From Piscinibacter sp047600445 (lineage in GTDB: Bacteria; Pseudomonadota; Gammaproteobacteria; Burkholderiales; Burkholderiaceae_C), in NCBI RefSeq assembly GCF_047600445.1, contig NZ_JASGKT010000002.1, positions 2,666,001-2,730,000 of the forward strand: DNA of 64,000 bases, given 5' to 3'. Below, piece by piece: positions 34,807-44,800 of the stretch. The notes beneath the pieces were generated by a model, which did no database searches, was not told the origin of the DNA, and was given only the letters and a program-made list of their open reading frames with translations. The translations under genes and the position numbers were made by a program. Positions within the stretch are counted from its first letter, which is position 1; each line of letters starts with the position of its first letter.

Positions 34807-36833
34807 TGCCCCGCACCGGCCACTTCATCCTGCACTCCAACGTGATGCCCGAGGTCACCGCGGGGCGCTACGAGTTGCGCACCGAGCAGACCGGCCTGCC
34901 CTTCGAGGTGGAGCCCGAAACCACGCACATCCAGGTGGCGGCGCCGCGCTACACGATGCCGCCCGACCAGATCCTGTCCAGCTTCCCGCCGGCCAACGCC
35001 GAGGGCGCTTTCGGCGACCGCCTGCCGCAGGTGGTGCTCAAGCGCCGCACACTGCCCTGGGAGCGCAACCCGGCCGGCTCGGTCACGCCCTCGCCCACGC
35101 CCTGGCTGGCGCTGGTGGTGGTGGCCGAAGGCGAGGCGACGTTGTCCACCGCGACCGCGGTGCGCGAATGCACGACGCCGGGCACCCCACTGCTCGACCC
35201 CGACGACAAGGACGTCGAGCAGGGCCTGTACCTCGGCGTCACCGAGACGGTGGTGAAGAAGATCTTCCCGTGCAAGGACGACCTCGCCCTGCTCACGCAC
35301 GTGCGCGAGGTCGACATCAACGACACCGAGCTCGCCAACGGCGACGACGACGGCTGGATCGCCGTGGTGCTGGCCAACCGCCTGCCGGTGTTGGACAAGG
35401 CCCAGGGCCGGCCGGTGCGCTACATGGCCTGCCTCGTCAGCGTCGAAGGGCAGCTCGGCGCGCTGCCCGAGCCGCCGCCGCCGCGGCCGCACTTCGAGTT
35501 CGCGCTGGCGCAGGACTGGTCGGTGCTGGCCCGGCTGGGCACGCCCGGCTCGGCCGACGCGCAGGTGATGGGCGGCCTGCCGCTGGGCAACGTCGTGCTG
35601 CCCTCGGCCGCGTCGGGCCCGGGCCTGCCGCGCGCACAGGCGGCGATGGCCGGCCGTGCCCCAAGCGCCACGACCGGCGCCAAGATCGGCGCCGCGCTCG
35701 ACGGCGGCGCGGCGATGCAGCAGCCGGGCGTCGCCAGGCAGTGGAGCGCCTCGGCGACGCAGAAGGTGGCCGCCGCCGCGCTGGACCCCGACGCCAAGCG
35801 CATGGTGCGCGACACGATGGCGCTGGGCTTTCGCCTGCCGATCGAGCGGTACGCGCGGGAGAAGGTGCTGCGCTTCCCGCTGCTGGCGCACTGGTCGTTC
35901 ACCACCAACGAGGGCGCGACCTTCGAGACGCTGATGCGCGACCTCGACGTCGGCCTGCTCGGCAGCGTGCCCGAGGTCGCGCCGGACGCGCCGGCGGCGC
36001 AGGCCCAGCCCGAGGTGGTGCAGACCGGCCACATCGGCCTGGCGCACCGCGCGCGCCGCGGCGACCCGCTGCGCGCCTGGTACCGCGGCCCCTGCGTGCC
36101 CTTCCCGACGCCGCGCGACTCGAACGCGAAGGACGAGCCGCTCGCGCTCGCGCATTCGGCCGACCAGTTGCGCCGCGTGATCCCCGACGGCCGCGAAGAC
36201 CTGGCGCTGGCCGCCGCCTTCGAGATCGGCCGGCTGCTGGCGCTGTCGCAACTGTCGGTGGTGTCGGCGCTGCTGCGCTTCCGCGCCGAGCAGTTCGGCG
36301 CCGGCCGCGTGCGCGAGATCCTCGGCGAGCTGATGCCCTTCGCGCTGCCCGACCTGCGCGACCAGCGCGTCGACCTGGGCCGCTTCGTCGCGATGCAGGT
36401 GCTGCCGGTGCTGGCGAAGAACACCGAACGCATGATCGGCCCGCAGCGCCCGGTGGCCGATCCGGGCCGGCCGCTGCGCGTGGACGGCGACCTCGACAAG
36501 CTGGTGGCCGCCGGCCTCGGCTTCGACCTGGCCGCGCTGAACAAGCGCGCCGAGGCCGTGGGACTGTTGGACGCCTTGCAGGCCTCGCGCGTGCCGCTGG
36601 CGGTGGCGCCCGGCCAGAGCCCGAACGAGAAGCTGGTGCTGCCGGCGCTGCGCGCCGCGCTGCAAGGCGAGCTGCAGCGCACGCTGGCGGTGGCCGCGCC
36701 GCAGGGCAAGGCGGTGACCAGCGGCGGCGGCGTGCGGCGCGCCCAGGCGCAGGCGATGCCGGATGCGCTCGACGAACTGATCGCCCGGGCGCCGCCCGAC
36801 GCCGACGAAGACGACGAGGAGGCCCGGCCATGA
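34806..36833 (+). CDS. 675-aa protein of the giant operon
   Basis: Function unknown. The N-terminal half is beta-rich (GRYELRTEQTGLPFEVEPET, LPQVVLKRRTLPWERNP, TPWLALVVVAEGEA), followed by an Ala/Gly linker near residue 270-310 and a helical C-terminal half (LALAAAFEIGRLLALSQLSV). There is no signal peptide or membrane segment. ATG 34806 overlaps the stop of the giant gene (TGATG) and has GAGGA at 8 nt, so translation is coupled. I recall similar proteins annotated only as hypothetical in other bacteria; that needs a search. Confidence 0.75.
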   Translation: MPRTGHFILHSNVMPEVTAGRYELRTEQTGLPFEVEPETTHIQVAAPRYTMPPDQILSSFPPANAEGAFGDRLPQVVLKRRTLPWERNPAGSVTPSPTPWLALVVVAEGEATLSTATAVRECTTPGTPLLDPDDKDVEQGLYLGVTETVVKKIFPCKDDLALLTHVREVDINDTELANGDDDGWIAVVLANRLPVLDKAQGRPVRYMACLVSVEGQLGALPEPPPPRPHFEFALAQDWSVLARLGTPGSADAQVMGGLPLGNVVLPSAASGPGLPRAQAAMAGRAPSATTGAKIGAALDGGAAMQQPGVARQWSASATQKVAAAALDPDAKRMVRDTMALGFRLPIERYAREKVLRFPLLAHWSFTTNEGATFETLMRDLDVGLLGSVPEVAPDAPAAQAQPEVVQTGHIGLAHRARRGDPLRAWYRGPCVPFPTPRDSNAKDEPLALAHSADQLRRVIPDGREDLALAAAFEIGRLLALSQLSVVSALLRFRAEQFGAGRVREILGELMPFALPDLRDQRVDLGRFVAMQVLPVLAKNTERMIGPQRPVADPGRPLRVDGDLDKLVAAGLGFDLAALNKRAEAVGLLDALQASRVPLAVAPGQSPNEKLVLPALRAALQGELQRTLAVAAPQGKAVTSGGGVRRAQAQAMPDALDELIARAPPDADEDDEEARP

Positions 36834-37852
36834 AGTCCTTCATCAGCGCCGATGTCGCGCTGCAGGCCGCCGTGAAGGCCGCGACGCAGTACGCCGCGAT
36901 CGCCACCGACAAAGACCCCGACGACGGCGCGCACGTCGTGCCCGGCGAACTGCGCCGCTTCCTCGGCCGGCTGCGCCTGCTGCACGGCGTGCCGTTCAGC
37001 TACCTGGTGCCGGACGCCGCGCTGCTGCCGGTCGAATCGATCCGCTTCTTCTACATCGACCGCGCCTGGACCGATGCGCTGGTGCAGGGCGCGCTGAGCG
37101 TCGGCACCATCAGCAGCGCCGACCGCACCCAGCTCGAAGCGGTGTACCCGCACATCCGCGCCGAGGTCGACGAGGCCGAGCGCACGATCCGCAAGCCGCG
37201 CAGCGAGGATCGGCTGCAGGGCGGCAGCGGCACGATCACCGGCTTCCTGATGCGTTCGCGCGTGGTCTCGGGCTGGCCCACCCTGCACGTGCGCGCCTAC
37301 ACGACCGACACGCTCGCCGATGCCGAGCTGACCGACGTGGCCGAGTCGCACCCCAGCCGCATGAAGGTGCTGCGCATGGAGCGCCTCGCGCCGGCGGTGC
37401 TGCTGGTGCTGTTCGACGGCGTGCCGGCGGTGGTGCACATCGAGGAGCCGCGCCAGGGCATCCAGTTCGGCGCGCGGCTGGACCCCGACGACCCGCCCGA
37501 CGCGCGCCGCGCCCGCGTCAAGGTACGCGACTGCAACAGCGGCGACAGCGTGCCGCCGCTGGACGACTTCACCGGCGCCAACTCGGTCGACGTGCCCTTC
37601 CGCCCCGGCGCGCCGGGCGTGATCGACATCGCCGCGCTGCGCCAGCGCCTGGCGGCCAAGGCGCCGAACAGCGGCGGCTCGCTCGAAGCCAACGAGTACG
37701 CCTTGCAGATGCTGCGCTTCCCGTACCGCCAGGTGTTCGGCGACCCGAAGAACGACGAGGGGCAGAAGTTCTACGCGCTCGACCGCTTCAAGGCGACGGT
37801 CAAGCTGGACGCCTGGAAGGCCACGCTGGCCACCCGGCTCGGGAAGGCATGA
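36830..37852 (+). CDS. 340-aa protein of the giant operon
   Basis: Function unknown. It starts MKSFISADVALQAAVKAATQ and contains PVESIRFFYIDRAWTDALVQ, a strongly patterned block, then RVVSGWPTLHVRAYT and APAVLLVLFDGVPAVVHIEE, consistent with a mixed alpha/beta domain. It is soluble, with no signal peptide. ATG 36830 overlaps the previous stop (ATGA), with GAGGAGG 7 nt upstream. Tight coupling to the 675- and 1344-aa proteins suggests that the products act together, perhaps in one complex. Confidence 0.72.
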   Translation: MKSFISADVALQAAVKAATQYAAIATDKDPDDGAHVVPGELRRFLGRLRLLHGVPFSYLVPDAALLPVESIRFFYIDRAWTDALVQGALSVGTISSADRTQLEAVYPHIRAEVDEAERTIRKPRSEDRLQGGSGTITGFLMRSRVVSGWPTLHVRAYTTDTLADAELTDVAESHPSRMKVLRMERLAPAVLLVLFDGVPAVVHIEEPRQGIQFGARLDPDDPPDARRARVKVRDCNSGDSVPPLDDFTGANSVDVPFRPGAPGVIDIAALRQRLAAKAPNSGGSLEANEYALQMLRFPYRQVFGDPKNDEGQKFYALDRFKATVKLDAWKATLATRLGKA

Positions 37853-37854
37853 CC

Positions 37855-40800
37855 ATGGCCGGCAAGCCCAAGGCATCGATGGACGCGGCGCAGATGCGGC
37901 AGGTGCTGCGCGGCAAGCGCTTCCTGGCGGCCGACCGCGCCGCGCTCGACCTGCGCGAGATCGCCACCTGGGACAAGTACCTGCTGCGCGAACACCGCCT
38001 GCTGGTGCCGGTGGACGTGCAGGCCCTGTACGTCGCGCCCGGCAGCACCGAGAAGATGGTGCGCCTGCCGATGCTGGTGGCGCACGTGGCCGGCCGGCCC
38101 GTCGCCGACATCGAGGACGGCCTGCCCGACCCCTTCGACGAAGGTTCGCCGCGCCCGGCCGGCGTGCACCTGCACTGGGCCATGCCCGATGCGCTGCTGC
38201 GCGGCACGCTGGCGCCGGCCGACGACGGCAGCGCCAACCGCCTCGCGCTGCCGCCGCTGCCCGACCGCTGGGTGGTGCTGCGCCTCGTGCTGCCGCGCGG
38301 CGGCGCCGAGCCGGTGCTCAGCGGCTGGGTGCTGGAGGCCGACCGCGCCGTCGCCGTGCCGCTGGCGCAGTGGCAGGAAGGCGGCGCCGCCTCCACCGCC
38401 GCGCCGCCGGCCGGCGAGGAACTGGCGCGCGAACAGCTCACCGGCACGGTGGGCGGCGCGCTCGCGTGGTCGGGCGTGTACGACGCGGTGCTGAACCGCT
38501 TCGCCTTCCACGACCCGCTGGCCGACCTGGCGGCGCTCGCGCCGCGCGGCGTCGACGAGGACTGCGCCAGCTACCTCGTCGCCGGCTGGTGGAGCGACCC
38601 GGCGCTCGACCCGCTCGACAAGGCGCGCGACAACGGCAGCCTGCACGAGATGCTGGAGACGCTGCGCTGGCGGCTGCTCTACGAATGGGGCGACGAATCC
38701 TGGGCGCGGGCGCAGGAGAAGGCGCAGGCCGACCTGCGCCGCGCGCTCGGCCTGACCGAAGGCGAACGCTCGGCGACGCCGCGTCCGCCGAAGGCGAAGA
38801 AGGCGCGCGCCGCGGCAGCGGCGGCGTCCGCCACGGCCGCGGCCTTCGTGCCGATCGACAAGACCCTGGTCGAGAAGCAGCAGCGTTTCGTCGCCGCATC
38901 GGCCTTCGCCGCCGACGCCGCGCAGCGCTACGCCGCGCCGGCCTGGCAACTGCGCTCCACGCTGCTGCACGGCGCGATCCACGGCGTGCCGGTGACAGGC
39001 GCGCCGGGCATCGACCGGCGCCCCGACGCCGCCGGCGTGAGCCTCGCGTTCGGCCTGCACGACGACGACCTGCTCGCCGCCTTCGCCGCCGCGCAGGCCA
39101 CGCCCGAGCAGCGCCGCGCCACCGAGCGGCTGCTGACCGCCTTCACCGCGCAGAAGATCAACCGCCTCGGCGCGGCCGACGGCGCGGTGGAGCTGGAGGA
39201 ACACGAACACGCCATCGCCTTCGCGTCGCTGCCGGCCGGCTCGGCGGGCACCGACCGCTACCTGCAAAGAGTGCAGACCGGCGGCGCCGGCGGCCTGGGC
39301 CTGGGCCGCAAGCGCGCGGATCGGGTCGGCATCGCGGCGCAGACCACGATGGCCAAGGGCGCGCTCGGCGCGCAGGCGCCCAGGATGCAGGCCGACACCT
39401 ACTTCGCGATCCAGGGCAAGCCGAACTTGATCAAGGCCACGGAAGCCCTGATCAACGACCTGGCGCGCTCGCGCGTCGGCGACGTGCTCTCGCCCACCGA
39501 GGCGCGTGTGGTCGAGCGCCCCGCGCCGCGCTTCACCTTCCCCACCGAGCCCATGCTCGGCCTGCGCGGCGCCGGCCGCAGCCTGCGCCACGGCAACGAC
39601 GGGCGCGGCTCCGCCGACGGCAAGCTGAGCTGCCGCTGGCCGACGCACGTGATCGCCGAGATCGACGGCGTGATCGCCAAGGACCGTTTCATCCGCTCGC
39701 TCGGCAACGGCTCGCTGCCGCCCGAGGTGCTGACGCTCTCGCGCGAGGCGCTGCTGCACGACCCCTACCACGACGAGTGGATCGCCGCCGCGCTGGCGCC
39801 GGCCGGCGCGGGCCGCAACGCGCTGCTGACGCGGCTGAAAGCCGAATCGGTGCTGCGCTTCGGCCGCGACGGCGCCTACGACGGCGGCACCGCGGTGCTG
39901 GCCGCGACGCTCGCGCGCACGCCGCGTAATGCACGCGCCGGCGGCGCGCGGCTGCCGGCGCAGGGCCTGCGGCCCGGCGTGCGCGAGCAGCAGGCGCTGG
40001 TGGCCGACGAGCTGCGCAAGTTCTCGCTCTACAAGGGCGCCGACCCGGACCCGGTCGGCGTCAACACCTGGGCGCAGCCCTGGGTGCCGATGTGGCTCGA
40101 GTGGGAGCTGAAGGTCGAGGGGCTCGACCCGGCCACGCTGCAGGCCTGGCGGCTCGGCGCGGTCGATCTCGAAGGCGGCAGCGCCACGTTCGACGGCGCC
40201 GCCGCCACGCTGCGCGGCCGCGCGCCGCTGACCAGCGGCGCGGCCAGGACGCTGCACGACGCGATCAGCGACTGGCTGAAGGCCGAGGACGCGCTCGACG
40301 AGGACGGCGCCGGGCAGGTCGACGAAGACCTGGAAGACGCCTACCGCGTGCTCGACACGGCGGTGCGCCACCTCGACGTGATGGCCGCCACCTGCGACGG
40401 CCTGCGCACGCAGTTGCTCGGCCTGCCGGCGCGCGACGGCCTGCACCGGCCGGCGGCGGCTGGCGGCGGCGTCGGCAACCCGGCGCCGACCGCCGCGCCC
40501 CACCTGCTGCTGGCCGGCTGCGCGACGCTGACCCGCGCGCGCGTGCTCGACGCCTTCGGCCGCACGCTGGAGCTGCCGGTGCAAGGCGTGATCACGCCGA
40601 CGCGCGCGACGCCGCCCGAGCGCGACGGCGCGCTGCTGCTGCGCCCGCGCCTGCTGCGGCCGGCGCGCTGGCTGTTCCGCTTCGTCGATGCGGCCACGCC
40701 GGTGGGCGCCGAAGGCACCGAGGCGCGCGTCGACCAGATCGAGGCCGACCTGCAGGTCAGTCCGGTGGCCGGCTTCGTGATGCCCGACCACCTCGACGAA

Positions 40801-41889
40801 AGCCTGGAGCTGTTCGGCGCCGACGGCGCGCCGATCGGCGAACTGCTGCACGAGCCGGTCAGCGGCGGCGTGATGTGGGAGATCGCCGCCGGCCGCGAGG
40901 GCCCGGCCGACGCCGGCCCGCACCACGGCCTCGCGCCGGCGGCGCGGCCGCTGGCGGACTTCGCCGCCGCGCTGGTGGCGGCCGACGCCGCGGCGCGCGG
41001 CGGCGCGCCGATCGGCGAGCGCGACGGGCAGGACGGCGCGGCCGAGAGCGCGCTGTCGGCGCTGCTGCGCGCCATCGACACCACGCTGTGGACGGTGGAC
41101 AGCTTCGCGTCGCTGGGCAGCGAACACGTGGCCGGGCTGGTGGGCCGGCCGGTCGCGGTGGTGCGCGCGCAACTGCGGCTGGAACTGCGCCCGCCCGACG
41201 ACATCGACCTGTCCGACCCGCAGCGCGCCGCTGAATGGGCGCAGGCCGAACAGGAGGCCGCGCGCCATGCCTTCCCGGTGCGCATCGGCGAGCTGACGCG
41301 CAGCGACGACGGCGTGCTCGGCTTCTTCGTCGACGACGACTACTCGCGCTTCCGCCTGGTCGACAAGGTGATCGCCGCCACCGCGCCCGAAGCCGGGCGC
41401 AGCCGCGGCCAGTTGGGCGTGTTCGCGCAGTCGGCCGGGCTGCCGGCGGCCAGCGCGATCGTGCACCCCTACATCGCCGGCGACGACGACGCCGACACGC
41501 TGCTGCTGCACCTGGGCCAGACGGTCACGCTGACGATCTTCATGCACCCGGCCGGCAATGCCACGCTCAGCTCGGGCCTGCTGCCGCGCAAGGCGCTGGC
41601 GCTGGCGCGCGACTGGGTCGGCCCCGGCCTCGCGGCGATCGCGCCCTCGCTGCGCACCGGGCCGGTGCTGGTGGAAACCGATCTGGCCAAGGAGGGCCAG
41701 GTGCGGCTGCCCAAGGTGTCGGTGTTCGGCAAGGACCAGAACTTCCTCTGGCGCGACACGCCGGCGAGCTGGCGCAGCGACGCCATCCTCGCCGCCACGC
41801 AGACCGCGCTGCTGCCCGACACGCCGGCGGAGTTCCGCGAGGGCTGGATCCGCGTGGCGCCGACGAAGCCGGAAGGACGCTCGCCGTGA
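37855..41889 (+). CDS. 1344-aa protein of the giant operon
   Basis: Function unknown. The N-terminal ~300 residues include LRGKRFLAADRAALDLREIA and RPAGVHLHWAMPDALLRG, then acidic helical segments, an Ala/Lys linker near residue 300-320 (KAKKARAAAAAAS), and a long alpha/beta remainder ending GWIRVAPTKPEGRSP. There is no signal peptide or membrane helix. ATG 37855 has GGGAAGG 7 nt upstream; an ATG at 37849 overlapping the previous stop is an alternative adding two residues. It overlaps the next gene by 4 bp. Confidence 0.72.
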   Translation: MAGKPKASMDAAQMRQVLRGKRFLAADRAALDLREIATWDKYLLREHRLLVPVDVQALYVAPGSTEKMVRLPMLVAHVAGRPVADIEDGLPDPFDEGSPRPAGVHLHWAMPDALLRGTLAPADDGSANRLALPPLPDRWVVLRLVLPRGGAEPVLSGWVLEADRAVAVPLAQWQEGGAASTAAPPAGEELAREQLTGTVGGALAWSGVYDAVLNRFAFHDPLADLAALAPRGVDEDCASYLVAGWWSDPALDPLDKARDNGSLHEMLETLRWRLLYEWGDESWARAQEKAQADLRRALGLTEGERSATPRPPKAKKARAAAAAASATAAAFVPIDKTLVEKQQRFVAASAFAADAAQRYAAPAWQLRSTLLHGAIHGVPVTGAPGIDRRPDAAGVSLAFGLHDDDLLAAFAAAQATPEQRRATERLLTAFTAQKINRLGAADGAVELEEHEHAIAFASLPAGSAGTDRYLQRVQTGGAGGLGLGRKRADRVGIAAQTTMAKGALGAQAPRMQADTYFAIQGKPNLIKATEALINDLARSRVGDVLSPTEARVVERPAPRFTFPTEPMLGLRGAGRSLRHGNDGRGSADGKLSCRWPTHVIAEIDGVIAKDRFIRSLGNGSLPPEVLTLSREALLHDPYHDEWIAAALAPAGAGRNALLTRLKAESVLRFGRDGAYDGGTAVLAATLARTPRNARAGGARLPAQGLRPGVREQQALVADELRKFSLYKGADPDPVGVNTWAQPWVPMWLEWELKVEGLDPATLQAWRLGAVDLEGGSATFDGAAATLRGRAPLTSGAARTLHDAISDWLKAEDALDEDGAGQVDEDLEDAYRVLDTAVRHLDVMAATCDGLRTQLLGLPARDGLHRPAAAGGGVGNPAPTAAPHLLLAGCATLTRARVLDAFGRTLELPVQGVITPTRATPPERDGALLLRPRLLRPARWLFRFVDAATPVGAEGTEARVDQIEADLQVSPVAGFVMPDHLDESLELFGADGAPIGELLHEPVSGGVMWEIAAGREGPADAGPHHGLAPAARPLADFAAALVAADAAARGGAPIGERDGQDGAAESALSALLRAIDTTLWTVDSFASLGSEHVAGLVGRPVAVVRAQLRLELRPPDDIDLSDPQRAAEWAQAEQEAARHAFPVRIGELTRSDDGVLGFFVDDDYSRFRLVDKVIAATAPEAGRSRGQLGVFAQSAGLPAASAIVHPYIAGDDDADTLLLHLGQTVTLTIFMHPAGNATLSSGLLPRKALALARDWVGPGLAAIAPSLRTGPVLVETDLAKEGQVRLPKVSVFGKDQNFLWRDTPASWRSDAILAATQTALLPDTPAEFREGWIRVAPTKPEGRSP

Positions 41890-44800
41890 GCGCACCCGCC
41901 TCTCGCACGTGCCTGTGGCAGCCGCTGGGGCCGCACACGCTGCTCAACGGCGAGGTGCTGGGCGCGGGGCGCATCAGCGGCGCCGTCAACGCGCTGGCGG
42001 TGCATCCGGACGGCGAGCGCCTCTACGCGGCGACGGCCAACGGCGGCGTCTGGTATTCGGGCGACGGCGGCGCGTCGTGGCGCTCGCTGGACGCTTTCGA
42101 GCCCACGCCCGCGCCGCAGACCATCGACCGGCCGGCGAGCCGCTTCGCCTGCGGCGCGATCGCGGTGGACTTCGGCACGGCCAGCGACAGCGTCTACGTC
42201 GGCACCGGCGAACCCTGGCACGACCCGGCCGCGCCGCGCGCGCAGCACATCGGCGCCGCGCCGGGGCAGCCGATCGGCGGCGTGGGCATCTTCGTCGGCA
42301 CGCACACGCTGGCCAGCGGCAGCCTCACCTGGACGCACGAGGCGGCCGGCCTGCTGGGCGCCAGCGTGTACCGGTTCGCGCTCGAGCCCGGCACCGGCAC
42401 ACGTGTCGTCGCGGCCACCAGCAGCGGCTTGTACGAACGTCCGAGTACAGACGCCGCCGCCGCATGGCAGCGCGTGGCCGGCGCACCGTTCGACACGCTC
42501 GATGCGATCTGCACCGACCTGCTGTGGACACCGGCCATCGGCACGCTGCCGAAACGCTGGTGGGTGTGGGTCGAGAGCGGCGCGAGCACCGGGCTGTGGA
42601 TGCGCGCCTCGAACGCCGCCGGCGCCGACTGGCGGCGCATCGCCGCCCCGGGCGCGCTGGCGCGCCGCGCCGTGCTGGCGGCGGCAGGCTCGCAGCAGAT
42701 CTGGCTGTTCTGCGACCAGCCCGGCGCAGCCACCAGCGTGGCCGGCGCACCGGGTGGCGCGACGCTGCCGCGCAGCGCCCGGCCACCGGCCGCCGCGGCG
42801 CCGCCCGCGGCCTTGCCGCAAGACGACTGCGACTGCTGGTTCCGCTCCTCGCCGCGCAAGCAGCAGGGTTTCGTGCGCCTGATCGAAAGCGGCGAAGTCA
42901 AGGCACTGGACTGCAACCAGATCGGCGGGCGCACGATCTTCGAAGGCGACATCGACCTCGGCCCGGCCGCCGAAATGGAGCGCATGCGCCAGGCCGCGGC
43001 ACGGCCCGGCGGCGCGCCCTTCGGCATCGCCATCACCGGCGAGCGCTACCGCTGGCCGGGCGGCGTGGTGCCCTGGGAGACCACGACGGCACTGCGCCCG
43101 CTGGTCGAGTCGGCGATCGCGCACTGGGAGGCGCGCACGCGCATCCGCTTCGTCGAGCGCACGCCGGCCAACGCGGCGGTGTGCCCGAACTGGATCTCGT
43201 TCGAGGCGCTAGCCGGCTGTTATTCGCCGGTGGGCATGCAAGGCGGCAAGCAGGTGATCTCGCTGGGTACCGGTTGCGGCTTCGCCCAGGCGGTGCACGA
43301 GATCGGCCATTCGCTCGGCCTGTGGCACGAGCAGAGCCGCGAGGACCGCGACAACTTCGTGCGCGTGCTCACCCAGAACATCAAGAGCGGCGAGGAGCAC
43401 AACTTCGAGCAGCAGATCAGCGACGGCGACGACATCGGCGCCTACGACTTCGGCTCGATCATGCATTACAGCCGCCGTGCCTTCAGCAAGGACGCCACCC
43501 GGCTCGACACCATCGTGCCGATCGGCGGGCAGGCGATCGGCCAGCGTGTCGGGCTGTCGGCCGGCGACGTGGCGGCGATCAATGCGATCTATCCCGAGCT
43601 GATGCGCCCGCTGCTGTTCCGCATCGACGCGCCGGCCGACCCCGCCGCCGAGCCGATCGCCGTGCCGGTGACCGGCGTGCCCGACGTGCTGGGCGATTCG
43701 GGCAGCTATGCGATCGCGCTCGCCGTCGACCCCTCGCGGCCCGACCACGTGGTGATAGCCGGCGGCCGCCGCGCCGGCGCGGACGACGACGCCGCGCTGA
43801 CGCTCGCACCGGTTGCCGCCGGCGCCGGCGGCACGCTCGCTTTCGGCCGCGCCGCGCCGCTGGGCGGCGGCGTGCATGCCCACGTGCACCACGTCGTCTT
43901 CAGCAACGCCGGCCAACGCCTGTGGGCGGCCAGCGACGGCGGCGTGTACCGCAGCGACCGCATCGGCGCGCCCTCGGGCTTCGTCGCGATGAACGACGGC
44001 CTGGCCGTGGTGGAAACCAACTACGTCGCCAACCACCCGGTGTGCGAAGGCATGGTGCTGGCCGGCGTGCACCGCCACGGCGTGGCGCGCCGGCTGTCCG
44101 GCGCCGCGTGGCGGCGCGAGGGCGAGTTGCGCGCGCAAGGCGGCGGCATGGCCTTCGATCCGAACCAACCCTCGCGCCATCTGTACCAGTTGCACCACGG
44201 CGAGTGGGCCTCGTCGCAAGGCGCGATCACGCTGCCGCTCGCGCTCGGCGAGAACCGCGCCGGGCGCAGCGCCGAGCTGTCGCAGCCGGCGATGACGGCC
44301 AAGCAGCGCCCCGGCGCGCCGGCCGGGCGGCAGACGGTGACGCAGACGATCGTCGGCACCTCGCGGCTGTGGTACTCGGAAGACTTCGGCGCCACCTGGG
44401 TGACGCTGCCCGGCGCCACCGCGCCGCCGGCCGGCAACCTCGCGCACGACGACTTCGGCCGACGCATCACCGTGTGCCGCTGGCAGGGCAGCGAAGTGGC
44501 CTGGGTGCTGGGCGAAGGCCGGCTGCGGCGCTACGCGCGCACGGCCGGCAGCGACGCGGCCGCCGGCCCGGGCACCTGGACCGCGCAGACCCTCATCGAG
44601 CGCGGCGTCAAGCAGAAGAAGGACGAGACCAAGGCCAACGGCCCGATCCGCGACGCCGCCGCCTGGACCGACATCGCCGTCAACCTCGAGCCGCCGGCCG
44701 CGCCGGGCGGCGAGCCGGTGGCGCGCGGCACGCGCGGCGCGCTCTACCTCGGCACGGTCGGCAAGCCGGGCGCCGAGGACGTGGACACGCTGTGGTGGTT